A stretch of DNA of 64,000 nucleotides from Sphingomonas phyllosphaerae FA2 (GTDB taxonomy: Bacteria; Pseudomonadota; Alphaproteobacteria; Sphingomonadales; Sphingomonadaceae): contig NZ_KE386571.1 of the NCBI RefSeq assembly GCF_000427645.1, positions 3,058,895 through 3,122,894 on the forward strand, read 5' to 3'. Positions 45,683 through 55,900 of this stretch are shown here, in pieces. Below the pieces are notes generated by a model. The model was not told the DNA's origin. It did not search any database and saw nothing but the letters and a program-made list of their open reading frames with translations. Each line of letters starts with the position of its first letter. Within the stretch, counting starts at the first letter, position 1. The translations under genes and the position numbers were made by a program.

Positions 45683-46738
45683 TCAGCTTGCCTTGGTGAA
45701 GTCGCCGCTGGTGCGCAGCGCCTCGATCGAATTGTTGGTGCCGGCCGGGAAGAAGCCGCCCGACGTCTTGGCCGCGTCGGTCAGATAGACGATGTTGTGG
45801 ACCTGCAGCGTCGAGCGGCTGAACGCGACGCCGTTGGCATCGGCGGGAACGATGTTGGCCACCTCCGCACCGTTGACCGTGGCGGTGATCCCCTGATCGA
45901 GATCCTTGCGATCGGTGGCGGTGTCGGTCGGCTTGCCGTCTAGGGAGTCTCGCGCGTCGGAGATCTTGTTCGCCTTGACCCGCGCTTCCGATCCGCGGCG
46001 GTAAAGCTCGGCGCGGATCAGCCCGGCGTGATACGCCTCGGCAGCGAGGATGCCCGCGGCGGCTTCCAGATAGATCGCGCTGCTGATCAGCGGTGACGCG
46101 CCCTTGTATGCAGTCACCCCGACATCTTCGAACAGATAGGCGGCGAGCAGGAAATTGTCGTCGTTGAGATAGGGATCGAATTCACCGTTGGCGTCGGCGA
46201 TCCCCGCCGCGCGCGCGGCGGCGCTGAACGCCCCTGTCGTCCCGCCGTCGATGTTGATCGCCGGCTGATGGATCACCTGCGCCGCGTTGACCGAGGTGAT
46301 GACGGCGCGCAGCGCGTTGACGTGCGCCAGTTCGTCGGCGGCGATCTCCCGCGCATAGCTGGCGATGATCGGATCGGTGAAGGTGACCTTGCGCCCTCCG
46401 GTCACGCCGCCGCGCTGGCCGACCGTCCCGGTCAGGCTCGCTTCGGGCAGCGACCGGCCGAAGGCGGCGAAGGAGTAGAATTGCGCCTCGAGATATTCGA
46501 GGTTGAGCGCCAGTTGCAGGATGGCGACATCGGTCGTCACGCTGCCCGTGGCGGTCGGCGTCGGCGTGGGGGTCGGGCTGGGCGTGGTGCTGTTGTTGTT
46601 GTCGCTGCCGCACGCCGACAGCAGCGCGAGGCCGCCCGCGGCGGCGGTGCCGGCGCCGGCCAGCTTGAGGAAGCGGCGGCGCTCGGCGCGGCGAAGCTCG
46701 GCCAGTTCGAGCGCGGCGAAAACGGAATCCTTGATCAT
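45683..46738 (-). CDS. Tat-exported ferritin-like lipoprotein
   Basis: 351 residues. Twin-arginine signal RRRFLKLAG (about 21-29) followed by lipobox LLSAC, then a Thr/Pro/Ser-rich linker (about 48-66) and a ferritin-like domain (Ferritin_2/desiccation-related type): NLEYLEAQFYSF, ADELAHVNALR, YLFEDVGVTAYKG, AAEAYHAGLIR give carboxylate/His ligands of a possible di-metal site. C-terminal part is beta/loop rich. Role unknown; likely oxidative or desiccation protection at the envelope. Paralogue of the next gene upstream. Confidence 0.85.
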   Translation of the reverse strand: MIKDSVFAALELAELRRAERRRFLKLAGAGTAAAGGLALLSACGSDNNNSTTPSPTPTPTPTATGSVTTDVAILQLALNLEYLEAQFYSFAAFGRSLPEASLTGTVGQRGGVTGGRKVTFTDPIIASYAREIAADELAHVNALRAVITSVNAAQVIHQPAINIDGGTTGAFSAAARAAGIADANGEFDPYLNDDNFLLAAYLFEDVGVTAYKGASPLISSAIYLEAAAGILAAEAYHAGLIRAELYRRGSEARVKANKISDARDSLDGKPTDTATDRKDLDQGITATVNGAEVANIVPADANGVAFSRSTLQVHNIVYLTDAAKTSGGFFPAGTNNSIEALRTSGDFTKAS

Positions 46739-46801
46739 GGCGTCATTCCCTAATGCGGGGCGTATGGGGCAAAGGCGGGAGGCGGTGCGCGCCGTCTCGC
46801 G

Positions 46802-47860
46802 TCAGGCCGATGCCGCGCTCGTCTTGATGTTGCCGTTGACCCCGGCCGGGAAGAAGCCGCCGCTCGTTACCGCCGACTGGTTGAGATAGACGATGTTGAG
46901 CACCTGCAACGGCGTGCGGCTGAACGCGATGCCGTTGGTGTTGAGCGGAGCGATGTTCGACACGTCGAGCGTGACGCCATTGTCGACGACCGTGCCGGTC
47001 GCCAGCCCGCTGTCGTCTACCGGGCCGATGCCGCGCACCAGATCCTCGGTCGGATTGCCGTCCACCGTGTCGCGTACCTTGGAGATGGCGGTGGTCGCCT
47101 CGATCAGCCGGAGCGAGGGCGTCTGGAGCCCCTTGCGATACAGGACCGAGCGGATGATCGCGGCATGATACGCCTCGACCGCGAGGATGCCGGCTGCGGC
47201 CTCCAGATAGATCTTGCTGTTGATGAGCGCAGGCGCCGCACCCTTGTAGGCGGTGACGCCGACGTCCTCGAACAGATAGGCGCCGAGCAGGAAGTTCTCG
47301 TCCGAGGCATAAGGGTCAAACGCCACGCCGTTGCCGACCAGTCCCGCGGCGCGCGCCGCCGTGCTGAACGCGCCGGTCGCGCTGGTGCCGAGATCGATCG
47401 TGGGCTGCGCGAGGAGCGACGATGTCGTGAACTGTGAGCGCAGGAAGCGGACGTGCGCCAGCTCGTCCTGGTAGATTTCCTGCGCATATTGCTGGACGAT
47501 CGGGTCCTTGAACCCGACCGCGCGACCCCCGGTGGCCGCGCCTGCTGTCCCAACCGCGCCGCTGATGTCGGCGGCGGCGAGACCGCTGCCGGTGACCGCG
47601 AAGGCGTAATAGTTCGCCTCGAGATATTCGAGGTTCAGCGCGAAATTGAGCACGTCGACTTCGGTATAGGTCGACGTCGGGGTGGGGGACGGCGATGGCG
47701 AGGGGGACGGGGTGGGCGTGGCGGTCTGCGCCTGCGCGGTGCCCGACAGCGTCGCGGCCGCAGCCGCGGCACCCAGCGCGCCGGTGAAGAAGGCGCGGCG
47801 CGAATCGCGGCGACGCACGCGCGCGTCGAGCGTCTCGATCAGCTGCTCGCTATCGGTCAT
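46802..47860 (-). CDS. Tat-exported ferritin-like protein, paralogue
   Basis: 352 residues. Signal with SRRAFF and ending GTAQAQ (signal-peptidase I type, no lipobox), a Pro/Ser/Thr repeat linker (about 46-62), then a ferritin-like domain aligned along its length with the downstream gene: NLEYLEANYYAF, QDELAHVRFLR, YLFEDVGVTAYKG, AVEAYHAAIIR; both end near GGFFPAG. So one copy is soluble periplasmic and one lipid-anchored. Gap to the downstream gene is 63 bp; likely one operon. Confidence 0.85.
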   Translation of the reverse strand: MTDSEQLIETLDARVRRRDSRRAFFTGALGAAAAAATLSGTAQAQTATPTPSPSPSPSPTPTSTYTEVDVLNFALNLEYLEANYYAFAVTGSGLAAADISGAVGTAGAATGGRAVGFKDPIVQQYAQEIYQDELAHVRFLRSQFTTSSLLAQPTIDLGTSATGAFSTAARAAGLVGNGVAFDPYASDENFLLGAYLFEDVGVTAYKGAAPALINSKIYLEAAAGILAVEAYHAAIIRSVLYRKGLQTPSLRLIEATTAISKVRDTVDGNPTEDLVRGIGPVDDSGLATGTVVDNGVTLDVSNIAPLNTNGIAFSRTPLQVLNIVYLNQSAVTSGGFFPAGVNGNIKTSAASA

Positions 47861-47978
47861 GGCAGGCTCGTCCCTTCTATTACTCGCGCCGGTACGCGGC
47901 GTTGATGCGCGTGATAGGCCAGCATCGCGCGAGGGGCAAAGACGGGATGATGTTTTTTGGGATGCGCGCCATTCGCTT

Positions 47979-48135
47979 GTGGTCCCGGGCTTGATCCGGG
48001 ACCCCGCCTTCTATCGACTGAGGTAAGGAATGGTAGGCCCGCCGCGGCGAAGCCGCGTCGTCGGTCGGGGCAGTGCCCCGCCGGCCGATCTTGGGCGAGG
48101 TCGACGGAGCTGTGCTCCGGCGCCCCGCCCTGCGA
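47979..48135. repeat. Family A composite multi-hairpin repeat, copy 3
   Basis: GGTCCCGGGCTTGATCCGGG then a chain of hairpins (GCCGCGGCGAAGCCGCG, GGGGCAGTGCCCC, GCCGGCC) that mirrors the 9266 copy. It ends 1 bp from the mipA stop codon, the same position as the rho-side copy. 47861-47978 holds no gene. Confidence 0.75.
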
Positions 48136-48136
48136 T

Positions 48137-49018
48137 TTAAAACGTATACCCTACACCAATCGCCGCCAGCCACTGGCTACGCGACCCCGCGATCGACACC
48201 ACCGGCGTGTCGCCGAAGTCGTTGAGCATCTTCTTGTAGGTGACGCCGCCGATCGCCTTCCACCCCTTCAGCAGATTGCCGGTCAGTGAATAGGTGCCCG
48301 CCATGCCGACCGTCCAATGCTTCCACCCGCCGCGGGTGCGATATTGCGGCAGCCCGCTGGCCAGCGACTGCGCGGCGTCGACGTCGAAATAGGTGCGCGC
48401 GAAGCCGCGCTCGACGCGCTCGGCCGAGGCGAAGAGGCCAACGCCGGCCTTCAGGCTGAGCGGCGTGAAGTAATTGACCGATGGCGACCAGATGCCGCTG
48501 TCGTGGACGCCGCTGACGTCGTGGCGATAGCTGAGCGAGGCGGACAGCTTGTCATAGGGGCTGGTGAGGATGCCGGTCTTGCCAAGCCCGACATAGCCGC
48601 CCAGCTCGATCGCGGTGTCGCGCTCGCCCAGCGCGCGGATGCGACGGTCGTCGATCGCCTTGTTGTTGGTGCGGTTGAAGTTGATGACGCCGATCGGTCC
48701 GGCCTGCACGTCCCAGCTCGGCCCCGAGGCGTTCGGGATCAGATCGACCGACGCACGGTTGCCGATTACCTGGAATGCGAAATTATGGAACGAGCCGATC
48801 GCCGCCGGGCCGGGGACGACGCGGTAATTGTCCGAGCCTTCGTAGTCCGGCAGATACGCCGCCGCGACCGCGACGGTCACCGTATCGCCGACCAGCGCCG
48901 GATCGGGTGTCGGGTTGGGCTCGGCCGGAACCGAGGCACTCTGCGCGAACGCGGGCATCGCAAGGCAGGCAAGCGCGGCGGCGAGCAGCGCACGAGCGGC
49001 GGAACAGTTGACGTACAC
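48137..49018 (-). CDS. MipA/OmpV family outer-membrane protein
   Basis: 293 residues. Signal peptide 1-25 (ending PAFAQS), then a beta-barrel with VAVAAAYLPDYEGSDNYR near 52-69 (family signature), YGGYVGLGKT-like strands and a final aromatic GVGYTF. MipA relatives scaffold murein enzymes or act as porin-like channels. GTG 49018 has AAGGGG 8 nt upstream; upstream in-frame ATG at 49072 has no ribosome site. Confidence 0.87.
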   Translation of the reverse strand: MYVNCSAARALLAAALACLAMPAFAQSASVPAEPNPTPDPALVGDTVTVAVAAAYLPDYEGSDNYRVVPGPAAIGSFHNFAFQVIGNRASVDLIPNASGPSWDVQAGPIGVINFNRTNNKAIDDRRIRALGERDTAIELGGYVGLGKTGILTSPYDKLSASLSYRHDVSGVHDSGIWSPSVNYFTPLSLKAGVGLFASAERVERGFARTYFDVDAAQSLASGLPQYRTRGGWKHWTVGMAGTYSLTGNLLKGWKAIGGVTYKKMLNDFGDTPVVSIAGSRSQWLAAIGVGYTF

Positions 49019-49080
49019 GTAAATTCCCCTTTGGTCTGCGCGCCCAACCGTTCGCGGGGAATTTTGCTCCATGTTGTTGG

Positions 49081-49542
49081 TTACAGCATGTAGCGCATCC
49101 GGATCTGTTGCTCTTCGGCATCAGTGGTCAGCGAGAAGCGCGCCGCCGAGAAGCGCGGCGGGCCGAAGCGGATCGCGGGGTTGCGCGAGAAGCCGAAGCC
49201 TTCCTTGGGGATGCCCGCGAACGTATCCAGCTTCTTGTTGCCGTTCTCGTCGTGGATCACCGCCACCGCATAGTCGCCGCGCGGCAGCGCGGGGAAGCGG
49301 ATGCTGGTCTGCCCGGCGGGCACCGAGCGCGTCACCGCGTCGCGATCGTCGACGCAGTTCGGGAAATTGTCAGGATCGGCGGTCAGGCACAGCCGCAGCA
49401 TCCCCTTGGCCGAGCGCAGATGATCGATCTCCACCTGCAGCGAGCCGACCGGCGCCGCCCCGATCAGCGGCACCGCCAGCAACGCCAGCCCCATCGCGGC
49501 GCGCCGCTTTCGCGTGATCGCGCGCGAAATCGCCGAGCCCAT
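49081..49542 (-). CDS. DUF2141 exported protein
   Basis: 153 residues. Signal peptide after a basic start (RAITRKRRAAMGLALLAVPL), then the DUF2141 beta domain: GMLRLCLTADPDNFP, GDYAVAVIHDENGNKKLDT, GIPKEGFGFSRNP. Function is unknown. Start 49542 gives a proper basic n-region; 49494 would not. At its 5' end it overlaps the desaturase frame by 173 bp. Confidence 0.85.
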   Translation of the reverse strand: MGSAISRAITRKRRAAMGLALLAVPLIGAAPVGSLQVEIDHLRSAKGMLRLCLTADPDNFPNCVDDRDAVTRSVPAGQTSIRFPALPRGDYAVAVIHDENGNKKLDTFAGIPKEGFGFSRNPAIRFGPPRFSAARFSLTTDAEEQQIRMRYML

Positions 49543-50242
49543 CGTCCGTGCCGCAGAGCCGGTCCCAGAAGCGGAAATAAAGGCCATAGTTACATCCGTA
49601 CCGTTCATGGTGCCGCTGGTGATGGCTGGCGGTAATCAGCCACCGGCCTACCCGTCCCCCCCACATGAACCGCGGGAACATTTCCCAGCCCATATGGTTG
49701 GTCACCCCCATAATCGTCATGACCGTCAGCACCACCCCCAGTGCGGTGACATGGATCGGAATCGCGAAGACCAGTAGCGGAATGGCAACAGCGCCGGTCA
49801 CCGCCTCGATCGGATGAAAGGCCATCGCGGCCCATGCCGTCGGCGGGCGGCTGGCGTGATGCACCGCATGCGCCAGCTTGAAGACGCGCGGGCGATGCAT
49901 CCAGCGATGCGTCCAGTAGAACCACGTATCGTGCGCGATCAGATACAGCAGCACCGATACCGGCAGATACCATAAGGGAAAGGCATGGACGTCGCCGTAG
50001 ATCCGCGTCCAGCCACGGTTCTGCCAGCCCCAGGCGATGATCCCGGCGGGCACGCCGTAGATGCCGGCCGAGGCGAGGCTCCACAGGATCTCGCGGCGAA
50101 TCTGCGGGTCGAGCCCGGCATACAGCCGCGGGTGCTTCAGCCGCGTGGCGAGCGCGAAGCCGGCGCTCGCGGCCAGATAGCGTACGCCGACGATGACGCT
50201 CATCGCCAGCGCCGACAACAGGATAGCGATCGTGGCGGACAT
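49370..50242 (-). CDS. Sterol desaturase/fatty acid hydroxylase superfamily membrane enzyme
   Basis: 290 residues, about five membrane helices. Di-iron histidine boxes HDTWFYWTHRWMH, HAVHHAS and SHHQRHH are complete. Possible substrates are lipids or carotenoids; it is too long for CrtZ. After about 240 the sequence becomes Ala/Gly/Arg-rich and unlike the family, while the same DNA codes the DUF2141 start in another frame, so the true end is uncertain. Confidence 0.8.
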   Translation of the reverse strand: MSATIAILLSALAMSVIVGVRYLAASAGFALATRLKHPRLYAGLDPQIRREILWSLASAGIYGVPAGIIAWGWQNRGWTRIYGDVHAFPLWYLPVSVLLYLIAHDTWFYWTHRWMHRPRVFKLAHAVHHASRPPTAWAAMAFHPIEAVTGAVAIPLLVFAIPIHVTALGVVLTVMTIMGVTNHMGWEMFPRFMWGGRVGRWLITASHHQRHHERYGCNYGLYFRFWDRLCGTDDGLGDFARDHAKAARRDGAGVAGGAADRGGAGRLAAGGDRSSALGQGDAAAVPDRRS

Positions 50243-50288
50243 GGCATGGCTTCTAGCGCATCGCCGACGGGCGCGATAGGCAGGGGCC

Positions 50289-51107
50289 ATGCCTGTACGT
50301 CCCGCCGATATCGCGCTCGCCCACCGCCTCGCCGACGCCGCTGGCGCGGTGATCCGACCCTATTTCCGCCAGCCGGCCGGGCTGGAATTGAAGGAAGATC
50401 GCTCGCCCGTGACGCGCGCCGACCGTGAGGCGGAGGAGGCGATGCGGCGGCTGCTGGACGCCGAATGCCCCGGCGACGGGGTGGTCGGCGAGGAACATGG
50501 CGTGAAGGACGGCGTGACCGGGCGGCAATGGGTGCTCGACCCGATCGATGGCACGCGCAGCTTCACCGCCGGACGCGCGATCTTCGGGACGCTGATCGCG
50601 CTGGTCGAGGATGGCTGGCCGGTGCTGGGGATCATCGACCAGCCGGTGCAGCGCGAACGCTGGACGGGCGTGACCGGGCGGCCGACGCTGCTCAACGACG
50701 CGCCGGTGCAGACGCGGGCGTGTCCGGCGCTGGAGGGGGCGATTGTCGCCACGACCAGCCCGCATCTGTTCGAGGACGCCGATGTGCCGCATTTCATGGC
50801 GCTGGTGACGGCGGCGAGCGGCGGCGCGCCGCGGCAGGGGCCGGTCTATGGCGGCGACTGCTACAATTACGGGCTGTTGGCGAGCGGGTTCCTCGACATC
50901 GTCTGCGAATCCGGGCTCAAGCTGTATGATTTCGCGGCGCTCGCGCCGATCGTCGAGGGCGCGGGTGGGCGGATGTGCGATTGGAACGGGGACCCGCTGA
51001 CTGCCGACAGCGCCGGACATGTGCTGGCGATCGGCGACCCGGCGCGCGCCGACGAGGTGCTGGAGGCACTGCGCAACGTCGCGGGGCATGACCACCACGA
51101 TCACTGA
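50289..51107 (+). CDS. Inositol-monophosphatase-family phosphatase, HisN type
   Basis: 272 residues. WVLDPIDGTRSF (about 81-92) is the metal-binding DPxDGT motif with HisN-like RSF; GEEHG and the C-terminal GLKLYDFAALAPIVEGAGG (about 210-228) complete the metal site. It is most likely histidinol-phosphatase or inositol-1-phosphatase. The C-terminus is His-rich (GHDHHDH). It is 46 bp from the divergent desaturase start. Confidence 0.85.
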   Translation: MPVRPADIALAHRLADAAGAVIRPYFRQPAGLELKEDRSPVTRADREAEEAMRRLLDAECPGDGVVGEEHGVKDGVTGRQWVLDPIDGTRSFTAGRAIFGTLIALVEDGWPVLGIIDQPVQRERWTGVTGRPTLLNDAPVQTRACPALEGAIVATTSPHLFEDADVPHFMALVTAASGGAPRQGPVYGGDCYNYGLLASGFLDIVCESGLKLYDFAALAPIVEGAGGRMCDWNGDPLTADSAGHVLAIGDPARADEVLEALRNVAGHDHHDH

Positions 51108-51130
51108 AAATACTGGCCGGATGCAGCAGC

Positions 51131-52678
51131 TTAGAACTTGGACACCGTGAATTTGTCGACGTCCAGCCAGCCGCCTTTGCCGGCGGGATTGTAGCAGGAC
51201 AGCGCGAACTGGACGCCCTGGAAGGTGCCGGTCTGCCAGTCGAATACCAGCGGTACCGTGCCGCCGAGGGGCATGAAGCGGCGGCCGTCTTCGCTGTAGG
51301 AGAGCGTCGCGGTCTTCGCGGGGAAGTCCATGTCGGTGCGCAGCCACAGGCGCGTGCCGCGGAAGCGGTGTGCGGGGACACGAAGGTCGACGTGGGGGCC
51401 GTCCTTGCGGTCCTCGGTGACGCGCATGGTCAGAAAATAGGTGCCGCCGCGGACCGCCAGTTGCGCGCTGTACTTGCCCAGGGTGCCAAAACCACAGACA
51501 TCGCCGCGTTTCAGCCCGCGCGTGTCGATCAGCACCTCGCCCCGCGCGCGCGGCGCCTGACCTTTCTGGACGAGCGTGTTGCGCGCCCACCAGAACTGAT
51601 CGCCGGGCGCGGCATGGAGGCGGAGCCAGCCGGGGCGCTCGGCAAGCGACCAGAGGTGGTCGAGCGGATTGTGGTTCCACTGCCATTGGCGACCGAGCGT
51701 GCGGGAGGCGAAATCGTCGCTCGATGGCGGTTCGGTGAAGGGCTGACCCGCGATCGGCTTGCGCGCGACATCGGGGACGCGGCCGGGGGCATCGGGCGTG
51801 CCCCAGACCGGCCAGTCGTCGCGCCAGAACACGGGGCTGATGTTGGTAACGCGCCCGATCGCACCGGAATCGCGCATCACGAAGCCGTACCAGCCGCCGC
51901 CGGGCAGATCGACCAGCGCGCCCTGGTGGCCGCCGGTGGTGTCGTCGATCTGCGGGCGCGTTTCCCACGGGCCCTCAAGGCTGCGGGCGCGGGAGACAGT
52001 GAGTGCGAGTTTGCCGGGGATCGCGTTGAACAGATAATAGAAGCCGTTACGCTTGAGGAGCTTCGATCCCTCCGCGCCCTTGTTGTAGTAAATGACGCGC
52101 GACGCGGTGATCCGCGTCAGGTCGCGATTGAGCGTGTGGAGCGTGATCGTCCCGTCGCTGCCGATCGAGGTCGCGAGATAAACGGCCCCGTCGTCGTCGA
52201 AGAACAGCGCGGGGTCGAACGCGGCGCGGTCGAGCGTCACGTGGGTCCACGGGCCGCGCGGATTGGTGGCGCGATAGATGCGCGTATGCTGCCCGACCGG
52301 CGTGACCGCGACGTAGAACACGCCGTTCCGGTGGCGCAGACTGGGGGCATAGAAGCCGTGCCGGTACGATCCGCCCGCGGCGAGATCGAAGGTCGGCGAT
52401 CCATCAAGCCGCGGGATCAGGTGCGAGACGATGTCCCAGTTCACCAGATCGCGCGAGTGAAGCAGCGTGATGCCCGGCGCGTTCGCGAAGGTGGTGCTGG
52501 CGAAATAGAAGTCCGCGCCGACCCGGATGATGTCGGGATCGGGATAGTCGGCGTTGAGCGGTGGATTGGCATAGGTGCCGTCGCCGCGATCGCTACGCCA
52601 GACCTGCGCCGTGGTAGCGGACGCAGCGAGCACCAGCATGGCGGCGCCAGTGGTGCAACGCAGCAACAGCCGTGTCAT
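51131..52678 (-). CDS. Exported glycoside hydrolase family 43 enzyme
   Basis: 515 residues. Signal peptide 1-25 (ending ATTAQV), GH43 five-bladed propeller with PDPDIIRVGADFYFAS (general-base Asp), DPALFFDDDGAVYL and EGSKLLKRNGFYYLF (acid Glu), then a C-terminal beta-sandwich (about 310-515) like beta-xylosidase C2 domains. Likely beta-xylosidase or arabinofuranosidase on plant polysaccharide. ATG 52678 is preferred over TTG 52687. Divergent from the TonB receptor. Confidence 0.9.
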   Translation of the reverse strand: MTRLLLRCTTGAAMLVLAASATTAQVWRSDRGDGTYANPPLNADYPDPDIIRVGADFYFASTTFANAPGITLLHSRDLVNWDIVSHLIPRLDGSPTFDLAAGGSYRHGFYAPSLRHRNGVFYVAVTPVGQHTRIYRATNPRGPWTHVTLDRAAFDPALFFDDDGAVYLATSIGSDGTITLHTLNRDLTRITASRVIYYNKGAEGSKLLKRNGFYYLFNAIPGKLALTVSRARSLEGPWETRPQIDDTTGGHQGALVDLPGGGWYGFVMRDSGAIGRVTNISPVFWRDDWPVWGTPDAPGRVPDVARKPIAGQPFTEPPSSDDFASRTLGRQWQWNHNPLDHLWSLAERPGWLRLHAAPGDQFWWARNTLVQKGQAPRARGEVLIDTRGLKRGDVCGFGTLGKYSAQLAVRGGTYFLTMRVTEDRKDGPHVDLRVPAHRFRGTRLWLRTDMDFPAKTATLSYSEDGRRFMPLGGTVPLVFDWQTGTFQGVQFALSCYNPAGKGGWLDVDKFTVSKF

Positions 52679-52710
52679 TCTCGCCAAATTTCCATCCTCT
52701 TATTTATATG

Positions 52711-52723
52711 ATCGTATAACGAT
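52711..52723. promoter_or_regulatory. Short palindrome in the GH43/receptor divergent region
   Basis: ATCGTATAACGAT is a near-perfect inverted repeat (ATCGT / ACGAT, 3 bp centre) 33 bp before the GH43 start within an AT-rich stretch. It could be an operator for a repressor controlling both genes; no regulator gene is in the window, so this is speculative. The rest of 52679-52939 holds no gene. Confidence 0.35.
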
Positions 52724-52939
52724 TTTGCGTGTTGTCGCCGCCGCTTATGAAACACGCCGTTACACATGAAAGGTGATGTTGCTAATCCGCCACAGTGAGG
52801 ATCAGCTTTACGCCAAATCAGCTTCACATTGGCCTTTACGACCATCCCCAGATTGACAGCGCAGAGCGCCCTGATAGCGATAACGTCAATCATGTCGCAA
52901 ACATGAACAAGACGGCGCGTCGCCGTCACGGAGGAGGGG

Positions 52940-55900
52940 ATGATGAAGGGAAGCCATGTCATGGGCGCGCTCGCGCGTTCGTCGTCGGTGTGGGCATTGG
53001 CGGTAGCGGCAGCGTTGCCGGGCGTCGCGATGGCGCAGACCAGCGGCCAGAGCACGACCGAAAGCCCGACCAACGCACAGCCGGCTGATGCTACGCCAGT
53101 CGGTCAGGATCCGGCACCGGGCGCCGACGACATCGTCGTCACCGGCGTGCGCGCCAGCCTTGATCGCGCGATCGCGATCAAGCGCGATTCGCCGGGTGTC
53201 GTCGATGCGATCAGCGCCGAAGACATCGGCAAGTTCCCCGACACCAACCTCGCCGAATCGCTGCAGCGCATCACCGGTGTGTCGATCAATCGCGTCAACG
53301 GCGAAGGCTCGCAGGTCGCGGTTCGCGGCTTCTCGGGCGGTTTCAACCTCGTCACGATCAACGGCCGTCAGCTGCCGGCCACGAACATCGACACCAGCGG
53401 CGGCAATCTGTTTGCACGTGGTGCGGGCCGTTCGTTCGACTTCCAGAACATCGCGTCGGAAGGCGTCAGTGGACTGGAAGTGTACAAGACCGGGCGCGCC
53501 TCGGTGCCGACCGGCGGCATCGGCGCGACGATCAACATCGACACGCGCAAACCGCTGAATTCGCGCGAAACCGGCGTGACCGGATCGATCGGCGTGAAAG
53601 CCTTGTACGATACCTCGGTCGAGAAGTCCGAGGACACCAAGCATCGCGTGACCCCGGAAGTCTCCGGCCTGCTGAATTATCGTAACGAGGAAGGCACGTT
53701 CGGCGCGGCGGTGTTCGGCAGCTACCAGCTCCGCTACTCGGCCTCGGCGCAGTCGAACCCGAACTACTGGAACGTCATCAAGACCTCGGACTTCTTCAAT
53801 CCGGGGACGTTCATCAACTCGACGACCGTGATCGACGGCGCGCGTCCGACCGCGCCGTATGTGCTGGTCCCGAACGACAGCCGTTACCAGTTCTCGGAAA
53901 ACCGCCGCGAGCGCATCAATTTCCAGGGCGTGTTGCAGTTCAAGCCGACCGATAATCTGGAATTCACGGTCGACAGCCTGTTCGCGCAGAACCGTCTGCG
54001 TGAATCGCGCAGCGAGCAGACGAACTGGTTCAACCGCCCGTTCAGCGAAGTCCGCTTCGACGACAACCCCAACATGGCGACCGCGATCTTCCTGCGCGAT
54101 TACCTGCCGACCAGCCCGAAGGACGAAGGCTTCGAGCAGCAGCAGGCGGCGACCAAGGCGCGGCTCGGCTCGGTCGGTCTGAACGCCAAGTGGGAATTCG
54201 CGTCGAACCTGACGCTGACCGTCGACGGGCACCATTCGGTGTCGACCTCGTCGCCGGACAACCCCAACGGCACCACCGCGACCACCGTCGCGCTCGGCGC
54301 GCCGGTGATCCAGGGCCATTCGCTCGACTTCAGCACCGGCTTCCCGCAGCAGGCGCAGGTCATCAACGATTGCTATCGCGCGACGCCCGCGGATCAGCCC
54401 AAGGGCAATTGCAACGGCGTGCTCGACATCGGTGATCTGGGCTCCGCACCGGCGCGCACGATCATCTCGCGCCAGACGCAGCGGATCGACCAGATCCAGG
54501 CGCGATTGGGCTGGGATCTGGGCGGCGGCAGCCGCTTCGACGTCGGCGGTTCGTACACCGACTCGAAGATGCATTCGACGCAGACGCAGACGCAGCAGAC
54601 GCTGGGCGACTGGGGCCTCCAAAACCCGGGCATCATCCAGCAGCTCGCGCCCGAGCTGGTCAGCCAATATTGCCTGACCTGCAAGTTCGACCACTTCAAC
54701 CCGGCGTCCGAAGGCGCGTCGCTGATCGCGTTCCGCGGCAATGCGATCGACCTCTACAACGTGCTGAGCCCCTATTACTCGCAGCGCGGCGCGCCGCCGG
54801 CGCCGTCGGCCCCGGCTGACGACACCGTGCAGGAGAAGATCTGGTCGGTGTTCGGCCAGTTCACCTGGAACGGCGAAGTCGCCGGCAAGGCGGCGAACCT
54901 CGTCATCGGTGCGCGTTACGAGCAGACCCGCGTCGTCTCGGACGCGGTGCAGACATACAACAATATCGTCTGGACTGCGGACAACGACTTCCGCGGCGAT
55001 GCCAGCGGCGTGTTCACCGCGATCCGCCAGCGCGGCAGCTACGAGAATCTGCTGCCGTCGGTCGACTTCAGCATCGAGCCGATCACCAACGTGAAGGCGC
55101 GTGTGTCGTTCAGCCGCACGCTGGCCCGCCCGGATTATGGCAATCTGTTTGCGACCGCCTCGGCGGGGGCACCGGGTCGTCCGACCGCGCTGGGCGGCAT
55201 TCCGACGGGCAGCACCGGCAACGCAAACCTGCTGCCGCTGCTGTCGGATAACTTCGACGTGTCGCTGGAATGGTATTACAAGCCGTCCAGCTTCGTATCG
55301 GTCGGCTTCTTCGACAAGCGCGTCGCCAACTTCCTGGGCACGGGCATCGTCAACCAGAACCTGTTCGGGCTGCGCGATCCCAGTTCGGGCGCGGCGGGGT
55401 CGCGTTCCGGCACCGCGGCGGCGTTCCTGCGCGCCAGCGGCTATGACCTGAGCGACGTCAACCTGTTCACCTATTCCGCGCTGCTGGTGCAGAATGGTGG
55501 CAATCAGGCGGCGGCGACCACGCAGTTCAACGCCAATTATGTCGCGGGACGCGGGTTGCAGCAGACGTTCGTCGACCAGATCCTGTCGCAGGTCGACATC
55601 TCGTCCGACGCCAACGATCCGCTGTTCAACTTCTCGGTCTCGCAGCCGATCAACAACCGCGAGGGCAAGATCCACGGCTTCGAGCTGGCGTGGACCAACT
55701 TCTTCGGCAACACCGGTTTCGGTTTCGCGGGGTCGTTCACGAAGGTGAGCGGCGACGTGAACGTCGATCCGTACGCCGACCCGACCGTGAACATCTTCGC
55801 GCTGACCGGTCTCGGCAACAGCGCCAACGCGACGGGCATCTACGAAAAGAACGGCATTTCCGCCCGTATCGCCTACAACTGGCGCGACAAGTATCTGGCG

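Noticed and set aside
49370-50242. Calling the desaturase-family gene crtZ
   Set aside because: Histidine boxes fit the wider superfamily, but it is far longer than CrtZ and not in the crt operon.
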